In this document: positions 61,005 through 64,000 of the stretch, piece by piece
Layout of the letters: each line of letters opens with the position of its first letter
Numbering within the stretch: position 1 is the stretch's first letter
NCBI GenBank assembly: GCA_028278755.1
Contig: JAPYOI010000062.1
Coordinates: 15,381 to 79,380, forward strand
Origin: Poriferisodalis multihospitum
GTDB taxonomy: Bacteria > Actinomycetota > Acidimicrobiia > Acidimicrobiales > Poriferisodalaceae
DNA: 64,000 nt
Direction: 5' to 3'
Translations under genes and position numbers: made by a program
Notes under the pieces: model-generated
Seen by the model: only the letters and a program-made list of their open reading frames with translations
Database searches by the model: none
Told to the model about the DNA's origin: nothing

Positions 61005-61036
61005 CTCAGGCGCCCCAGACCTCAGGCGCCCCAGAC
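61005..61036. repeat. Tandem duplication of 16 bases
   Basis: The unit starting CTCAGGCGCC occurs twice head to tail (61005-61020 and 61021-61036), immediately beyond the stop codon of the aldolase gene. Likely a local slippage event. Confidence 0.6.
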
Positions 61037-61037
61037 C

Positions 61038-62144
61038 TCACGCGATGGTCACCGCCTGGTCCAAATAGACATCCTGGATGGCACCGAGCAGCTCGACCCC
61101 TTCGGCCATGGGCCGCTGGAACGCCTTGCGTCCCGAGATCAGCCCGATGCCGCCGGCCCGCTTGTTGACGACTGCGGTGGTGACAGCTTCGGCTAAGTCG
61201 GCAGCCCCCGAACTGGCGCCGCCGGAGTTGATGAGCCCGACGCGTCCCATGTAGCAATTCGCCACCTGCCAGCGGCACAGGTCCACCGGATGATCCGTCG
61301 TCAGATGGTCGTACACCGCAGCGTGCGTCTTGCCGAAGCCCGGTACAGAGACGAAGGCGCCGTTGTGCTCAGGGAGCTTCTGCTTGATGATGTCGGCCTC
61401 GATGGTCACGCCGATGTGGTTGGCCTGTCCGGTGGCATCGGCCGCCACATGGTTGTCAACCTGAGTTGATTCGCCCTCGGCGCTCTCACTGGACAGGTTG
61501 ATGTCGGGGTTGCGCAAGTAACACCACAGCACGGTGAACATGCCGAGGCGGTGCGCTTCCTCGAACGCCGCGGCCACCTCGGTGATCTGGCGACCGCTCT
61601 CGGCCGAACCGAAGTAGATCGTCGCGCCGACGCCGGCGGCTCCGAGCTCATGTGCTCGCTGGACGGAGCCGAACATGATCTGGTCGTAGGAGGCCGGGTA
61701 GGTCAACAACTCGTTGTGGTTGATCTTGACGATGAGCGGGATGCGGTGGGCATAGCGGCGGGAAACCGCTCCGAGCACGCCGAATGTCGTGGCCACGGCA
61801 TTGCAACCGCCCTCGACCGCCAGCTCCACGATGGAGGCCGGATCGAAGTAGATCGGGTTCGGCGCGAACGACGCGGCACCCGAGTGCTCGATGCCCTGAT
61901 CCACCGGAAGGATCGAAACGTAACCGGTGCCGCCGAGGCGACCGTGGTCGAACAGCGACTGGAGGCTCCGCATGACCTGCGGAGAACGGTCGGTGCCGGC
62001 GACGACATCGGTTACAAAATCGGGCCCGGGCAGCGTAAGCAAGTCGCGCCCGATGCCTTCGCATTTGTGGTCCAGCAGATAAGAGGCCTGCTCGCCCAGC
62101 AGGCGCACAATGTCAGTGGTCACGATGTACGGTTCGCCTCGCAT
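61038..62144 (-). CDS. Class I fructose-bisphosphate aldolase (DhnA type)
   Basis: The 368-residue enzyme has GYVSILPVDQGIEHSGAASF, PLIVKINHNELLTYP with the Schiff-base Lys region, GVGATIYFGS and VGLINSGGASSGAADL. This DhnA/FbaB type cleaves fructose-1,6-bisphosphate without metal. The N-terminal ~40 residues (DIVRLLGEQASYLLDHKCEGIG) are typical of the actinobacterial class I form. Start: ATG 62144; no strong Shine-Dalgarno sequence is visible. The class II enzyme is not in the window. Confidence 0.92.
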   Translation of the reverse strand: MRGEPYIVTTDIVRLLGEQASYLLDHKCEGIGRDLLTLPGPDFVTDVVAGTDRSPQVMRSLQSLFDHGRLGGTGYVSILPVDQGIEHSGAASFAPNPIYFDPASIVELAVEGGCNAVATTFGVLGAVSRRYAHRIPLIVKINHNELLTYPASYDQIMFGSVQRAHELGAAGVGATIYFGSAESGRQITEVAAAFEEAHRLGMFTVLWCYLRNPDINLSSESAEGESTQVDNHVAADATGQANHIGVTIEADIIKQKLPEHNGAFVSVPGFGKTHAAVYDHLTTDHPVDLCRWQVANCYMGRVGLINSGGASSGAADLAEAVTTAVVNKRAGGIGLISGRKAFQRPMAEGVELLGAIQDVYLDQAVTIA

Positions 62145-62264
62145 TGTCTGACGGCGCCGGTCTTGGAGCTGGTGCCAAGGACTGGTACTGGGGGCGGCGC
62201 ACGCCGAATGACGGACTCACTCTATCCGCGCGGTTCCGTGAGAAGGCTGACCCGGAACAGCTCG

Positions 62265-63329
62265 TCAGCTGTCGTGGCTGCCGAGCGCTGCAAGCCGATC
62301 CTCGACGTCCACGAAGCCGGGATCGACATCCGCGATCCGGGCGAATCCACGCCTGGCCCGCTGGAGGTCTCCGACCCGGTCGTACAGGTCCGCTAGCGCA
62401 TACCACAGCCGCAGGTGGTGCTCCTTGGGCCGCTTGGGACGCAACGGACCCGCCTCAAGCAGGCGAATGGCATCACGCGGCCTGCCTTCATCGGCTAGCG
62501 CTCCGGCTGCCACGATCCGTCCCTCCGTGATCGTCTGGGCATCAGGATCGGCGTGCCTCAGCCGATCCCACACGTCGTGCACCTCGTTGAGCCGTCCGAG
62601 CGCCCGGTAGCAATCCGCGAGCACCGGCAGCTGATCGACCGCTCCCGTCAGCTGCTCGTACTGTTCGAGCCGGTGCGACGCGGCAGTCCATCGGCCGAGT
62701 CGGTACAGCGTCAGGCCGTACAGCTCCTGCACTTCGGCGATGGCGGCATAGCGTGATGCCAGCGGCCGCAGCGTCGTGAGGGCATCCCCGAAGCGCTCAG
62801 CCAGGAAGTCCTCCCCTGCCTCGCGCAATCGCTGCGCCAGTCGCTGCTGTTCTGCCGATGGCATGCCCCGCACGCCGACCGGATCGAGCTGAGGAACCTC
62901 AAGTCGCACCTTGGAGCGACGACGGCGCGGTGCGTCCTGCGGCGCATGCTTGGCGCGCTCGGGCGGCGGTGGCTGCTGAGGTCGCGGACTCTGGCGTTCA
63001 GGCACCTTTGCCGCGTAGGCGTCGCCCCGGTCGGCGCCGGGAATCGGCCGCAGCACCGATGCGCCTTTGCGGGCCACCCCACCCCAGTCGGTGCGGCGAG
63101 CCGCCCGCGATGCCACCTCGTCGACGGGCTTATCGGGTCGCCGCTGAGCGTCCGAGCGGCGCTGCTGGGGCCGTCGACCGCGATTGCGGCGCTGCTGATC
63201 ATCGCCATCAGAACGACCCCGGGGAGCGCGATCAGGCTGACCGCGACGGCTTCGATCCCCCTGCTGGCCACGGTCGCGATCGGGTCGCCCGTGCGTCGGT
63301 TTACGAGGCGGGCGCCGCTTCTGCGTCAC
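62265..63329 (-). CDS. TPR-like protein with basic N-terminal region
   Basis: The protein (about 354 residues from GTG 63329) has an N-terminal Arg/Gln/Pro-rich, probably disordered stretch of about 150 residues, and a C-terminal helical-repeat part of TPR type (AEVQELYGLTLYRLGRWTAA, LPVLADCYRALGRLNEVHDVWDRLR, LRLWYALADLYDRVGDLQRARRGFARI). The basic region could bind nucleic acid or rRNA. The start is set by the TACGCT box 6 bases upstream. It lies directly after the rRNA operon terminator. Function unknown. Confidence 0.8.
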   Translation of the reverse strand: MTQKRRPPRKPTHGRPDRDRGQQGDRSRRGQPDRAPRGRSDGDDQQRRNRGRRPQQRRSDAQRRPDKPVDEVASRAARRTDWGGVARKGASVLRPIPGADRGDAYAAKVPERQSPRPQQPPPPERAKHAPQDAPRRRRSKVRLEVPQLDPVGVRGMPSAEQQRLAQRLREAGEDFLAERFGDALTTLRPLASRYAAIAEVQELYGLTLYRLGRWTAASHRLEQYEQLTGAVDQLPVLADCYRALGRLNEVHDVWDRLRHADPDAQTITEGRIVAAGALADEGRPRDAIRLLEAGPLRPKRPKEHHLRLWYALADLYDRVGDLQRARRGFARIADVDPGFVDVEDRLAALGSHDS

Positions 63330-63335
63330 CCCCCG

Positions 63336-63341
63336 AGCGTA
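63336..63341 (-). promoter_or_regulatory. -10 box of the TPR gene
   Basis: TACGCT on the minus strand, spacer 6 to the GTG at 63329. It sits just past the terminator hairpin of the rRNA operon. Confidence 0.4.
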
Positions 63342-63357
63342 GGCCCGCAAGCGCGAA

Positions 63358-63387
63358 GAACCCCCGCCGCAAACACGACGGGGGTTC
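63358..63387 (-). terminator. rRNA operon terminator
   Basis: A 9-bp stem (GAACCCCCG / CGGGGGTTC) with a 12-base loop lies 5 bases beyond the 5S 3' end and is followed by TTCTTCG. It is the strongest terminator-like hairpin in the window. Confidence 0.7.
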
Positions 63388-63392
63388 AGGGT

Positions 63393-63508
<116 letters not shown>

Positions 63509-63627
63509 GATCTGTCGGTGCAGATTCCTGCACTGCGTACGGACGTGCCGTAGGCAGCATTCTGCAAAGCGATGCACGCACAGCGCACGTACGTGAGGTG
63601 CGCTTCCTCGAGGCTGAGTACCGATAC
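63509..63627 (-). other. 23S-5S spacer
   Basis: The 119-base spacer contains no tRNA and no other recognisable feature. Its ends depend on the estimated ends of 23S and 5S. Confidence 0.6.

Positions 63628-64000
<373 letters not shown>

Overview
The window is a GC-rich chromosomal segment (bases 1-64000) from an actinobacterium, most likely of the class Acidimicrobiia. This placement is inferred from gene content and order, not from a search. Supporting content: a gcvH / FHA (GarA-like) / MerR (FtsR-like) / bifunctional-nuclease / MerR cluster; a tlyA-nadK-recN-steA-steB run followed by pyrG-xerD and scpA-scpB-rluB; an F420-type luciferase-like oxidoreductase; a DUF222-HNH (13E12-type) gene; GTG starts; and many genes with a TAnnnT box 6-8 bases before the start codon, suggesting leaderless transcripts. 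No prophage, integron, IS transposase or CRISPR array was found.

Layout. 1-6950: acyl-CoA metabolism and redox genes (acyl-CoA synthetase, hydroxyacid dehydrogenase, class V aminotransferase, Rieske oxygenase, enoyl-CoA hydratase, LLM oxidoreductase, MsrB). 6955-10796: the conserved pgsA-gcvH-FHA-MerR-BFN-MerR block on the minus strand. 10879-16664: HIT protein, SRAP peptidase, a ThDP enzyme and leuS. 16749-22236: methylmalonyl-CoA mutase (mutA, mutB) with its chaperone meaB. 22233-25855: class Ia ribonucleotide reductase. 26177-28957: ferredoxin-reductase-like flavoprotein, a DUF427 gene with an in-frame TGA, a caspase-like small protein, tRNA-Pro(GGG) and a small membrane protein. 28953-37078: der, a PDZ/radical-SAM DUF512 protein, ispH, plsC, an aroA-cmk fusion and tyrA. 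37151-43473: a fused indolepyruvate:ferredoxin oxidoreductase and rluB-scpB-scpA. 43559-50396: trpS, DUF222-HNH, xerD, pyrG and an 8-oxoguanine-deaminase-like amidohydrolase. 50408-57823: an envelope/DNA-repair operon (MraY-like, GT2, steB, steA, recN, nadK, tlyA). 57888-63329: korAB, class I aldolase and a TPR protein. 63358-64000: the end of an rRNA operon (23S 3' part, 5S, terminator).

Many neighbours overlap by four bases (ATGA or GTGA), so translation is probably coupled in mutA-mutB, FHA-MerR, DUF512-der-small membrane protein, tyrA-aroA/cmk-plsC, steB-GT2, recN-steA and tlyA-nadK. Central themes are propionyl-CoA/methylmalonyl-CoA use, ferredoxin-linked oxoacid oxidation, aromatic amino acid and isoprenoid synthesis, and chromosome segregation and division.

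The most notable observation is at 27480-27851. A DUF427 gene reads through cleanly to its family-typical C-terminus except for one TGA, placed at the cysteine of the family's Cys-Pro-x-Lys-Gly motif. The TGA is followed at the expected distance by a 6-bp hairpin with a GGUC loop. This is a candidate selenocysteine codon with a bacterial SECIS element; a single recent nonsense mutation is the main alternative.
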